Positions 34,101 through 46,600 of a DNA stretch of 64,000 nucleotides are shown here, one piece after another. This stretch comes from Hansfordia pulvinata (taxonomy: Eukaryota; Ascomycota; Sordariomycetes; Xylariales). Positions within the stretch are counted from its first letter, which is position 1; each line of letters begins with the position of its first letter. The notes under the pieces were generated by a model, which had not been told where the DNA came from, did not search any database, and saw nothing but the letters and a program-made list of their open reading frames with translations. The translations under genes were made by a program, and so were the position numbers. Where the stretch lies: contig BJKQ01000007.1 of assembly GCA_006538405.1 (NCBI GenBank), positions 2,604,001 to 2,668,000 of the forward strand, given 5' to 3'.

Positions 34101-35027
34101 GTTCGCCTCAATCTGCTATTCTTGCCCTGTGAGGCTCGACAGGGCATCTGAGGCCGAAAGTAGCACGTTGGGCCCGGCATCGCCAGCCCGCCTGTCGGCC
34201 CCGACGCATACATGTTGGAGAGGACGCAGCCGCCACCAGAAATAAGGACAACAGGCCCGGCGTGCCGTCCTGACCCAACTTCCCAGTGCTTGCTTGGTAG
34301 CGTTAGCTGTGGCCCAGCGCATCGTTGGCGGGCACCCCCCGTCCTCGCAAGCGGGGCGGAGTTATTCGCAGGCAGGCGAGGGTGTATCACTATACAAGAT
34401 CCTTAGGTCCGCTGGGGTCGCTAATGATTGCCGTGTGGCTGAGACACCGTACTGGAGCAGCCTTACCGGGAATGGACGTTGCTATATCCGTGGGCAGGTG
34501 GGCAACTAGGGAGCCTCGTGGCAATTGGGCAAGCTGTCGGGGTTTTGCCAGATCGTGCTGAGCTGTGGTTGGGCGGCCGTACGTACTCTCAAGTGGTTTC
34601 GCAATCTTGGGATCCTCTCATCTCAGCCAGTTGATGCATACTTCGTAAGTGCCGTCCGATGAACCCTACACCGCACGTGCGACGCAGTGTCAGGGCCCTG
34701 GAGGATCGGTATGGCCGGCGTCCAAGATAAGCAGTTGAGGGGGACGGCCGGCCCGGAGTACAGTTGCAAGAACTCGTACACGGGTAGCGTGATCCGATGG
34801 TCGCCGCGGATTCCCAAGGCGAGCAGGGGCAGGTCCGATCTTGGCATGCGTACTGCCACGATTGTTCCTTTTGTTCCTTGGCCGCCTTGAAAGCAAGCCA
34901 CGTCAAGGGACCCGACGACGGCGAAGCTGATGGGCTGGGCTGTGATGGTTTGGGCACGTCTTCGTGTCCGTAGATCCGGACGTGCCCTTTCGTTAGTGGG
35001 CTCCATGAGATGGTCGAACGCAACAGC

Positions 35028-35041
35028 GGGGGGGGGGGGGG
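35028..35041 (+). repeat. G14 homopolymer
   Basis: Fourteen G bases, then gcac and six more G. Confidence 0.75.
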
Positions 35042-38000
35042 CACGGGGGGATGGATCGAGCCTCGCGGAGGTGACAGGCCTAGGGGTCGATGAGCCACCG
35101 CATCCAGGGGATCGTGGAGGCGGCGAGGCCTTCATTTCGCAGGCTGCCTCAGGGGCTCGGGGATAGACGTGAGGCATGACGACACAGCGGATATGGAGGT
35201 GCTCGTAATTGGGCCTGGCGCTGGGGGCTCGGGGATGTCGAGGTCGGCTTGGGCCCCTACTGGATGTGGGTACGACCAACGGACGCGACGAAAACTATTG
35301 TTACCACCAGGGCCGAGACGCGGGGGCGTAAGGGATTGCGGAGTGCGCATGGTGCGCGCGTGCGTGGGCGCGAGCGACGACGGGGCCGGATCAGCAAATG
35401 GAGGCCAACGAACGAGATGAAGCTGGGCGTTGCTGCTGCTGCCTATGGCTTGAGCAGATGTGGCAGGCACGGCAGGGTCGCACCTGCTGGAACGACGACT
35501 GATGGACCTGGGCAGGCAGCCACGGCCGCTGCGGAATCCGCATTCACCGTAAAAACATCCAATGAAGCTGTGCAGCCATGCGAATTCCCGACGGCCTTTG
35601 CTACTTGGTAGCCAATGAGGGACGGACGAAAACCTGGGTGGCCGTTTGCGTGTTATTACTCTTCGTGTTGAGGATATCGCAGACAGGCGCGTCCTTGGTA
35701 CGGATTTTGGTTAGCCGGATGCCCGACACTGCAACCTACGCATGCCTGCGCATGCCTGAAGGTTTCTGCTCGTATACGTACCCGCAGCTTCTCCGGCTCT
35801 TCTGCACCGACGAACCAATGGTCGGTTGCGCCTGGGCACAGGGAGGGAATCCAGGTTCGGGAGACGAGGCGACTGGCTGAGACTTGGTAGCAGCCCACCC
35901 AAGTTGTCGGTAGCGGACTAAACGAGCTCCTACTCCGTACGCGCATGCACGGGCGCGACGGGGCTGTTTCCACGGAGCGCTTGTACGAGACGATTCGATT
36001 GGACTTTGAATCCACCGTTGTACTCCGGACTTCGGCATGGACTCGGGCTGGGTTCCTCTGCTTGACGGTCGGGCTCGAAAAGCGCGTGAACTGTGCCCGT
36101 GAAGTGAGTGCCCGGTACGGAGAAAAAGCGTAGAGTGATATCAGCCAGGTATCCGTACTCGTAGGTACCCGGAGACAGAGAGAGAACATTGGTGGGGGTG
36201 GGGAGGCAGTGGTCTTTTCGTATGACTACAGGTACTCGTCGCGCTCGTATCGGTAGTAGAAGTGGTAGAGTCAGGACAGGGGCAGGTACGAGAACAGCTG
36301 CCGGGACCGGCAGGAAGCGATGATGTAACCAAACAGTGGTGCCAACATGCGACAGGAATAGATCCACGTTTTCAGGCATAAGAGTAGCTTAGGTGCCTAG
36401 ACTAGAGAGTGGCTGTACCTGGTGCGCGCATTGGCAAGTATTGATACGAGACTTGTTTACCTGTGCTCTGAAAAAAATTCTTGGATCGGGTTCTGGAAGC
36501 GCGGGGCCATGGCGCCCACACCCTCATGGCTGAACGTCCCTGGCATCCATTGGTGAGAGCAGGCATTTAATCGCATCCGTGAAGGTACATAGTGCCTACC
36601 AACGCTACCTACATACTGTCGCAGCGCTTCTCCTGCACTTCGCGTCGAAGTCCTTCCTCAGACATGGACTGCCAACGAGGTTCTTTGGTGCGGGCTACTC
36701 GTTCTCCTCGAGGCTAGGCAGGTATGGAACGGCATGGCAAACCATGGGCCACGAGCCCAGTCTACAGGCACGTCTGCGAGTACAGTGCTGAGGGGATCCG
36801 ACGCAGCCTTTCGTCCACCCGCCCCCACCGGTCCATTCCCACCCCTTCTCGTGCCCCTCTGTGCCTCTCTTGCGGCGTCCGTGATGGGATCAGCATCTCC
36901 AGTCTTTCCTCTCCCTTCTCTTCCAGAGCGCCATTGGCCTGCCTGACTCGGCCGCTCCTAAAACAAACACTCTGCGTGGCCCAATATTGGAGCCTGTCGG
37001 CACCGCCCTAGCTCACCTCGCACCTCACACAATCACACCGACTGTTCCCCTCCACGGCTCCATCCTCACAATCAATCACACCTCTTGGGCTGCGACTTGT
37101 CTGCGTCCTCTTGTCCAGTCATACCTGCGCACTGCACCGCCCGCCCAGGCTGCGGCCGAGGTGGGCGTTGGGCCGCACCGCTCGGCACGCGCTGAACGTG
37201 GACAGGGCGTGGCAGGTCAACAATTCCGCTCATGTGTGCCTCCCTCTTTTCCTGTCACGCACGCGAGCTTCCACGACACGCCGCCATCATCTACGAGCCC
37301 TGGCGAGCGAGTATTGCGATGTGTGCGGTATGACGTAGCTGCGCTGCCTCTGGGGATGATCAGCCGGTGTCTCTCGCTACGGAGTAGTCGCTTAATAAGT
37401 CGCGTCCACGGCGCCCTGGTCGTCCTGGGGGCTACCGCGCAACGCCGTACCGCTTTCCTGTGCCTCTCCGGGCTGGTGCCCACCGGGTTTATCAGGATTG
37501 ACATCGTGATGTGCCAAATCGAAATGAGTCCTCGAGGTGGGTGCGTGGGCGCCTGCGTGCTGCTGCAGGCCCCGCCGTCGTGGTACGAGTATGCTATGCT
37601 ATGCGCCGGACGTGGGCGCTCGTGACCGTACAAGGGGGAGCAGTGGCAGGCTTATTATTACATCTGCCAGGCCAAGGCGCAAGGTTAGCACAGGATCAAC
37701 GGTCCAGTTATTGATTGATTGCATGTGCTACGCGTACTTGTTGACACCAACGAGGACCAACTGCAAGCGCTTCCGCTGCGAGCATGGGCTTGCTCTGCAA
37801 GTATTTTCCATGCCGATCTCCCACCCCTGGATCCGGCCCACCGGCCCTCTCGTCAGCCGTGTATCCGGGCCAGGCAAGCGAGCGTGCGAGCCTGCTGAGC
37901 CGGAGCACGGTGCCAAGTAAACGCGTCCGGACACGCCAATGTGCTCATACCTTATTACCTCGAAGCTAACGCTTACACGCAGAGATTTGCGTCTTGCCCC

Positions 38001-39533
38001 TGCCACTACCCATACCCGACTTCCATCTTTTTCAAATACGGCTAGCCGTTGGTTTGGATGCTGGTGACGTACGGCTGCGATGTAACCTCATTACCAGCCG
38101 ACGTCTGTCTGGCTGCGACCACCCGAACACTGACGCCTGACGGTCCGGTCACGACCACCGAGATACTTGCCATGTCTAGCAGAGCCTATTTTGCGAGCGG
38201 AACTGATACAGTGACGCTCGCCAACCGGGCCACTCCCAAATACTGACTTTGCCGACGAGAGGCCTGGAAGACCATGTACAAGCCGCAAACTCAGCTTGGG
38301 CACGTCTCCAGGCCCGAGGAGGCTCGCACTACCAGGAGTACTTACTTGTAGGTGCCCAGTCAGTCCTCGCGGCGCAAGTTGTCCAAAAGGATGAGTTTCG
38401 CAGATTTTTTGCGCACCTCAACTTGTTCAATCTCACGGAATACTGAAGGCTCATCCTTTCTTGGAAATGGGACGACCTCTGTCGTTACAAGCCGGAGCGC
38501 GTACCGTTACCTACCGGCCGCGCTGCCACAATCGGCTTTACGAGTACAAGTACCATTCCCCTGATGGCAGTACGTACCTGCGAGAGTGAGCAACAGCCCC
38601 TTGCGAGAGACAGTCGACGTCAACGATACCTGCCAAGTCGAATCTGGGCAGAGTGACAATGAGTGATCAAAGTCTACTACCACGGCGACAAACTCGAGAC
38701 ACACAGACACGCCAATGCCAGGGACAGCGGGATGAAAAGTTGGCTTGATCACCGGAAATGAGCGGCGCCCAACTCCTAGGCCAGTTGCCAGCCAGGAATG
38801 CCCATGGACCAGCCCAGGCCAGCCCCCATGCCCGGCCATCAGCAAAGCTCTGGAAGCTGACCCGGCGTGCCACGCGTGCTTCCCACGGCCTGGATGAAAA
38901 ATCGTCCCAGGTGCAAACTCTACCGTGGACCCCGGTGGATGGAAGTTTGGGCTACGAGAACGAGTACCCAGGTACCGAGACCACTCCGAAGCTTGGCAGG
39001 AGCCGTTGGGTGTCACTGGTGCCTGGCAGTACATGATCTGATAGGTGCAGAGGGGTTGCGTACACTTGCCGCAGTCAGCTTTCGGAGAACGTCGTTGCTC
39101 AAAAATCTTGACTGCATTCGCGGGCATGCTGGATGGGCGACGCACACGGCACAGTTCGGAGTGTTTGACTGTATGCACTTTGTCCTGAAGTTCTTCAAGC
39201 TTGGTGTCTTGTCTGGTCAGCCGCTTCTGGTCGCCATGAACCCCGGCTGGCGGCTTTCGCACAGCGGCCCCCTGCAGGCCCTGCTTCTGGAATTCGAGGA
39301 AAGGTGGCCGCCACCCGCCAATTGCCAGCGTGGCTGGCCCAATTTCCGATCCTATTGCCTCGAATGGAAGGCAGCGTGTACGAGTACTCGCAAGGACGTC
39401 TTGTCTTTACCAGGCCCAGTAAGCCACCCACCCACCCCAGGAACACGGTTCGCGAGAACCGCCGGTGTGGAACAAGCACATGGCACGTGCAGTCACCGGT
39501 TTGATGACCGGGGAGGACAATGAGACACATCAG

Positions 39534-39547
39534 TACTCGTACGAGTA
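39534..39547. repeat. perfect palindrome made of two overlapping TACGAGTA octamers
   Basis: TACTCGTACGAGTA is a 14-bp perfect palindrome in which the minus-strand and plus-strand octamers share two bases (TA). This is the form expected of a site bound by a dimer, though binding is inferred only from symmetry. Confidence 0.8.
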
Positions 39548-41760
39548 GAAGTCAGGTAGCGATGACGATGATGGTAATAAGACGAGGAATTGAAATGACG
39601 CTAGGCCGCCAGCGAGGCGCAACGTCAAAGAGTCACTCGCACCGGATGGGGCTTTGAATCGTCGCCCTCTGGCAGACCAACCAGGATCTCCCCGTGGCAT
39701 CCGAGTATGGAGGTAATCTCTTTCCTCTCGCGCCCTGGCGGGGACTCACAAGCACTTTTAGCCAGGAGTACCTGGGTGAGCTGGTCGCGCAGAGCGGATG
39801 AGCAACTAATAACACATACCTGCCTTACCTGTAGCCGTACAGACATAGCAGCATTACGAGTATCCGCCCTGGTGCAGCATCGCGCACTCGCGCGCGCCTG
39901 GACAGTGGTTTGACAGCCCGAACCAGGCCACCGGTAGGCGGTGTCTGGCTAGGACCGATCTCCCCGGAAGTTCGAGGTGCACGGTTGCCGGAAGAAAAGA
40001 AGAAAAGAAGATGACATGATGCCCGCAAGTGGCCGGCCCTTGCCAACGCTTACGCAGACGGGCTCGGAAAGGTAAGGTACATACCTTAACCTGTCTCGTG
40101 CCTAGATTGGAACCTCGAAGCCGGATTCGATATTTCGATTTTGCTTCTAAAGGCCCCAGGCCGGTCTCGCTAGGACAAGGTTTAATGGAAGTGCGCCCGG
40201 AATGATTGACACGCCTGGGCGGCCGTGGACTGGGAGGAGGTACCTCCCAGTCTCTCGGGCATCGGACCATGCCGTAGGTGCCTACTAGGTATGGGCAAGA
40301 TGCCCTATGAATGGTCGATACCTTAGATACCCTCCGAAAATACATCCGGCCACCATACGTGCGAGAGGTGTAGATGCCTTACATGTAGGTAGGCATGCCC
40401 ACTTCAAGAGGTACTTTACAATGTAAGAGGTATTTGACCTGCTGGTGATGCCGACTGCGATCTGGAACGAATCGGCGTTGGTCGTATGAGTGCGTGAGTG
40501 CCTAGTCCCCAGGAGAGAGAGAGAGAGAATGACGGGCTTAGTCAGTACAGCAACGAGAGCGACGAGCGTGCCACACACGAGTACGTTGCCAATGCCAATG
40601 GATAGGTACCTACACGTAGGTAGGTATCTTACAAAGCGCGGCAACCCAATGGTTTACCAATGCGGTGGTTGCATCAGTCTCTACGAGTTCTGCCTTCGAA
40701 CTCTGGTAGCGACACTAGCAGAGTCTTCTTAACCAAACTTCAAGGTGCACCAATACATCCCGTCCACGCCATACGGACCCAGTGGCATCCATGGGGCCCG
40801 GGCTGTCTACCCAAGACGGCGGCGCCGCAAATCCTCTTTGTGCGTAGCAGGGCAGGGGCCACTGGTGCCCTGGGGTAGGGGCGGGCCTTCAGACTCGGCC
40901 CAGCGAGCGACAGACAGCGAATGGATTTTTTGTTACCTGTGCCAGGTACCCTATGTAGCATACATACTCCGTAGACTCCTAGGTGAATTCAAAAGGCTGC
41001 GCGTCTACACCGGCAATGAAGGGAGGCAGCTACTCGCAAGTACCGTGATCAAGAGAGCGGCGGCGGTTGAGGTCATCGTCTCTAGATCGCGTCAAGTCCC
41101 GTCGGCCCAGCCAGGCACGCCAGGTACGGGACTTCTAAGACACGACGATCTCAACATGAAGGAGCCTGCCCACTAAGACGTTCAGAATTGATGGGTTGAG
41201 ATACATGCTGTATTCGGCTTCGGAGCGTTCAGAGGTACATGTAGGTAAGGTAAGGACTTGACGGTGCCGGGTACCTGTGATACACCGGCGGCCGGGCGGT
41301 ATCTGCCCGCGAGTGGACATACATGAGGTACATCCATTGAGACCAGACCTGACGCCGCATTCCCCCACCACGGCCTCAAGCACTGCAGCCGCTTCTTCTT
41401 GCTGCGCCCGCCTGCGTCCCAGCTACCACCCGTACTGCGCATTGCATCTCCTCCCTCCACCCCACGACATCCATCCATCCACCATCATCCGCAGACACGC
41501 GCCCTGGAGCCTGGCCCCTGCTCTCTCTCCAGCTCCCTGCCGGGCTCGTACACCTTATGTACCTCGTGGACTCGTACGACTGCCCGACCTACGGGTACGG
41601 CTCCGACACGCCCGCCGTCTGTCCTTCCTCGCTGTACTGTGCTCGACAATCCCCCATCTGCCTGCGCCGACCTAATTAGTCCAACCAGAGCCTCCGCAGG
41701 GCGTCTGGCTGCCTACTACATACCGCCTACATGTACAGAACCTGAGTGGCAATCCTACCG

Positions 41761-41812
41761 CCCTGCCTCGCCCTGCCTCGCCTCGTCTCGCCTCGTCTCG
41801 TCTCGTCTCGCA
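41761..41812 (+). repeat. CCTCG/TCTCG pentanucleotide repeat
   Basis: About ten loosely conserved five-base units (cctcg, tctcg, cctgc) in the C-rich DNA upstream of PLC1. Confidence 0.75.
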
Positions 41813-43602
41813 TCGTCTGCCACCCTTCAGTCCAACCAGGTAAACCTGCGCATCGCCTTCCAACCGCCGGACGGCACTCGAAACCACGTCTCGCAGGATC
41901 CGTCTTCGTCGCCGTCGCCCGTCGCCCATGTGCTCTACTCTCCTCGTCCTCGCCAGCGTCAACCTCCCCCGGTTCTCCCTCTCACCCAGCTGTGGCCCCG
42001 GACCCTGCACTGCGCTACTCGATTCGTACGAGTACCTGCTCTGCTTTCTCACTGCCGTCTACGCCACTGCCCCCTTCACCGGCCCTTCTCCAGTCCGGCC
42101 TCCCTGTCCCGCTCTGTCCTGCTCTGCCCTGGCTCGCCTCAGCACGGAACGCCCCCTGGATCTCACACGCCCACCTACTTGTACTCGCCTTCGCCTCCTG
42201 GACTCGACCACATACATGCGCTCCCATCCCTTCTCGTTTCACCCCGTTTCCCCCCAGGTCGCCTCCGCGTGCAGATCGCCGCCGCATTACGACTGCGTTT
42301 AAATCTGGCGTCTGATTTCGCCCTTGTCTTTTTTCATCCCCTCGGTTGTTTTTGGTTGGCGCCCCGTCCGTCTCGTGACTGAATGCGCCCACGCCATCCC
42401 CTTGCCCGCAGCTATCGAAAACCAACCCACCTCCCAAACGAGTAAGAGTCGGTTTCTTCGGAGCAAAGGGAACAAGAAAAACAGGAACCAGGCACAAGAG
42501 ACAGACAAGCAAAGGCGACAAATACCGCGCCTCCGCCGGTTCACATCCCGCCGGTCAGCAGAACTGCGCGACGCTGTCTTGTCACGCACAAAGGGCGGCC
42601 CCAAAGCTACCGCCTGCGTCTCGCCCGGGGGTTTGCATACTGACAGGGCTGCTTGGCGCCTCAAAACCGCTGACGGCCCATGCAAAGGTTGCGTCTGCTG
42701 CCTCCTCTCGTTCGTCCGCTGGCCTTCGGATCTCTGGAGAGGCCTTGATCGACGACCCGCGCGCCACGGCCTGCTTGCCTTGTGGCCTGCACCCAATTCT
42801 GATCAGCCGTTGCTCTGCCGCTCACCACCCCTCGATCCAGCGTTGCACGCCCAAACCGTCGACCTGCAGGGCTGGCGTCCATTTCTTCGACTGCAGTCCA
42901 TAGTCGCCCGGCACTCCATTGCCAGCCAATTCGGGGGCCCTGTTCAGACGCGCAGCCCACAGACGCAGCTCCTGGCCCCAGCCGGCCTGCGCCCACGCCC
43001 TCGCCCACGCCTGCGCGCTGCGCGGCGTCCAATCTCCAAGTACCCGCGTCAGACGCTGGTACTTGTACTGCCCTGTACCCAGCACTCAACGCACCACGGC
43101 GCCTCGCTATACGTACATATATCTGCATCTCTCTATACGCCCTGTCCCGTCCCGGACCACCACCACTCAACGGTCGGACTTGACTTACATACATCTCACC
43201 TGTCGGACGCCGACTTGACCGCGCGAGGCCCTCAGTCAGCTGTTTGACCTTGATTCGATCTCACGCTCTCCTTCTCATCCCATCCCCCTCCTTTGTTCCC
43301 CGTTCCTGCTCGGGTTGCTCACCCGTCTCTCCAAAAAAGGCACGGCCTTTCCTCTGCCCACCTCATCAGCTCCGGGTTGTTGAGCTCTGCCGCTGCTTCC
43401 GCAAACTTTCCGCCTCCTCTCTTCTCCTGTGGCTTGCCTTTCGGCCCTCCTCTTGCATCCGCACAGCATATGCTCTTGAAGATGAGGCCCAGGAGAACCT
43501 CGAGCCACACTTAATGTCACATACCGGCACAGCACCAGAGTTCCCCATGCTCTGCGTTTGCATATAAACTTCACCGCCACCACAAGCAACATCGCTGACC
43601 AG

Positions 43603-46600
43603 ATGCCGGCCATCACTGCCACCATGTCCACCACGTCGGATCCCAGCCGGTACGGTTCCGAAAATCATGGCTCGCCCAGCACGCCTACCATGGGCCCCCA
43701 TGCCGCTTTCCAGAGGCGCATGAAGCCTAGCCAGGTCATCCAGGCCGTCACCCAGAGCGATGCGATTCCGTGTCCCGCATCGGCCAGGCTGACCATGCCC
43801 ACGTCGGCCCCAACGTCGGCCTTTGGCGTCTTCGGGACCTCTTATTCACACCCCTCCTACACACAGCCGTCGTATGCACAGCAAGACTCGCCCCTGATAT
43901 CCCCGGGCAATGTCATGATGTCGTCTGCGGGATCCATGCATGCATCTCCCGACCCGAGTCGAGGTCGGGATGTCGAGCAGTTCCCTCCCCCCCCTTTCGC
44001 GCTGGGAGACCCACTCCTCTCTCGCAAAACAAGCACCAACTCGATCAGCCCCGGCATCACTCCCAACATCGGGTCTATGGCCTCAGCAATTGGAGGCGAA
44101 AGCACCGGAGGTATGGGCTTGATGAGGCGACTTTCCAACAAAGCTACAAAATTCGCGCGAACCCGGCGGCAGTCGTCCGCTGCACCCAAGAGCCGCGACG
44201 GTAGCGTTGGCCCAGGCGTCATCCGACGGAGAAGCGATAGTACCAACACGGCTCCGCCAGCACCGGCAGAGGCAGCTATCCTAACTGAATCAGACGACGA
44301 TATTCCCGAGGACGGCTCTTTCATGCTAAATACCCACAGCACCGAGAGCGTTGCTCGAGACTACCCTTCCACCACCACAGCATCCATCAACGGCTCTTTC
44401 ATGACGGACCACTCGACCGGGCCCCTGATCCCCATGGCCCTCATCAAGGGAACCTATCTTTCGAAGGTCTCCAAAACCAGGCACAAGCGACTGTTCTTCA
44501 TCCTCGAATCCGATTCAGGCAAGATCACATGGGACAAGACCCGGCCATCGAAGAGCCTCAGCATCGACAACATCAAGGACATTCGCATCGGCTCCGACGC
44601 TCGGCAGTATCGTCTCGACTACGGCATCCCTGAGACCGACGAGGGCCGGTTCTTCTCGATCTTCTACGCTGTCCCGGACAAGTCAAAAAGCAAGGTGATG
44701 CATCTGATTGCCGACGACGAGGAAACTTTCACCCACTGGGTGACTGCGCTGGATTCGATCTCCAAGCATCGCGAGGTGCACATGGCTTCACTCATGTCTT
44801 TCGATGACACTGCCGTCCGCTCCTATTGGCGCAGTGAGATGGCGAAACAATCCGAGAAGAGGCTCCACTCGCCTGGGCACGAAGAGATGGACTTACCAGG
44901 CGTGGAGCGAGTTTGCCGCAACCTCCATATCCATATGAGCAAGCAAGACCTGCTGGATAACTTCAAGTCGGCTGACACTCGTGGGGCTGGGCGCTTGGAC
45001 TTCGACCAATTCCAAGTATTTGTCCACAAAATCAAGCGGCGGGAGGATATCCATGCACTCTTCATCAGTCTCACGGCGCATCCTGATCAAGGCATGACTT
45101 GGGCCGAGTTCCGCAAATTCCTGATAGTCGACCAGAGCGAGAGCGACAGCCCTGCGCATCAAGCCACCTTTATCCGCTGGGCACGCCAAGACAAGCCGAC
45201 CGCCACAGAAACCAACGGGCACGATGGCGGAAGGTCTCACATTTCAGAACAGTCTTTTGCGAACTACCTCATTTCCAGGGACAACTCAGCCTTGGCCACC
45301 GCGCCAAGCACGCTCTCTTTCGACCGTCCAATGAACGAATACTTCATTTCCAGTTCCCACAATACTTACCTGATTGGCCGCCAGATAGCCGATGTCTCGT
45401 CGATAGAAGGTTACATCAGCACCCTCGTCCGCGGATGCCGCAGTGTTGAAATTGACTGCTGGGACGGGTCGGATGGCCAGCCCATTGTCAAGCACGGGTA
45501 CGCCATGACCAACGGCATCTTGTTTCGCGAAGTCATAACCACCATCAACAAGTATGCATTTGCCGCCAGCCGCTTTCCTCTTTGGATCTCGCTCGAGGTT
45601 CACTGCAACGGCGAGCAACAAGAAGTCATGGCTAAGACGATGAGAGATGTCTTTGGCTCCAAATTGGTCACGGCGCCCCTGGACCCCTCTTCTGATAAGC
45701 TCCCTTCCCCGTCCCAGCTGATGGGCAGGATTCTCGTCAAAGTCAAACGGACTCACGAAAAGACGGAACCGCGCAACGGAGGCGAGGCCTCCGGTCGGCG
45801 CCGCGGCAACAGCTTGACCTCACCCTTCTCAAAGCCAGTGGCGCTCGACAACTCTCCGATCCCGCCACAATATCTCGCGTCCAGCCCGTTGCTGGGCCCT
45901 AACGGCAACTCGAGACGGGTCTTGAGCAAGCGGGTGGACACAATAACAGAAGGCGAGGTGCACGAGCTTGGCAGCAGCAGTACCAGCGACGGCGATGAAG
46001 ACGAAGAGACCCCCAAAGGCAAGCAGAAGACCAGCAAAATTGTCAAGGCCTTGGGCGAACTCGGAGTCTACTGCATGGGTATCAAATTCGATGGATTCGA
46101 CACGCCTGACTGCAAGACGAGCAATCACATTCTGTCCTTCATGGAGGGCACTTTCCGCAAACATTCCAAGGCCGCCGACTCCAAGACGCAGCTGGTTAGA
46201 CACAATATGCGCTACATGATGCGTGTCTATCCGCAGTACACCCGGGTGCAGTCGAACAATTTCAACCCTTTGATGTACTGGCGTAAAGGCGTCCAAATGG
46301 CGGCCCTCAACTGGCAGACGTTCGATCTTGGAATGCAACTCAACCAAGCCATGTTTGATGGCGGGAGCGACCAGTCCGGCTACGTTCTGAAGCCCGAGTC
46401 CATGCGCGAGTTCCGGATGATTCCCAAGCTTCTGCCTGAAAACCTTGCTGGCAAGTTGGAACGGAAGAACATGACGTTTACAATCAAAGTCATTTCCGCC
46501 CAGCAATTGATGCGCCCCGCCAGCTTGGCGGCGAATCGGTCTTTCGACCCTTACGTCGAGGTCGAAGCATTTCACACCAATGACAAGCGAGACAAGCATG

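Larger units (their letters stand above)
29001..36000. other. gene-free region, middle part
   Basis: No gene is supported. The longest frames (for example minus 31452-32270 and plus 33479-34090) have no domain and no plausible splice structure. The text is more mixed than the left part, with fewer homopolymers, and carries a GT run at about 30402-30412, a CAG run at 30596-30626 and a G14 at 35028-35041. TACGAGTA copies lie at 30065, 31080, 31093 and 31474. Confidence 0.5.
36001..43602. other. gene-free region, right part: upstream region of PLC1
   Basis: No gene is supported. Frames at 41399-42382 and 42324-43247 (plus) are Pro/Ser/Arg-rich without domains and lie in C-rich sequence just before PLC1, so they are more likely its leader or promoter. 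TACGAGTA copies cluster here: 36156, 37584, 38539, 39379, 39534, 39540, 39855 and 42027. A TAGGTACCTA palindrome and related steps lie at about 40265-40630. A CTCGT-type repeat spans 41761-41812. Confidence 0.5.

Noticed and set aside
41399..43247. Pro/Ser-rich plus-strand open frames just upstream of PLC1 as extra PLC1 exons
   Set aside because: They have no PLC-like content and no clear donor-acceptor path into the PLC1 frame; leader or promoter sequence is simpler.
19911..43602. Centromere, RIP-mutated transposon block or telomere
   Set aside because: The region is not AT-rich, shows no runs of TA-rich decay and has no TTAGGG arrays or transposase-like or reverse-transcriptase-like text in any frame.
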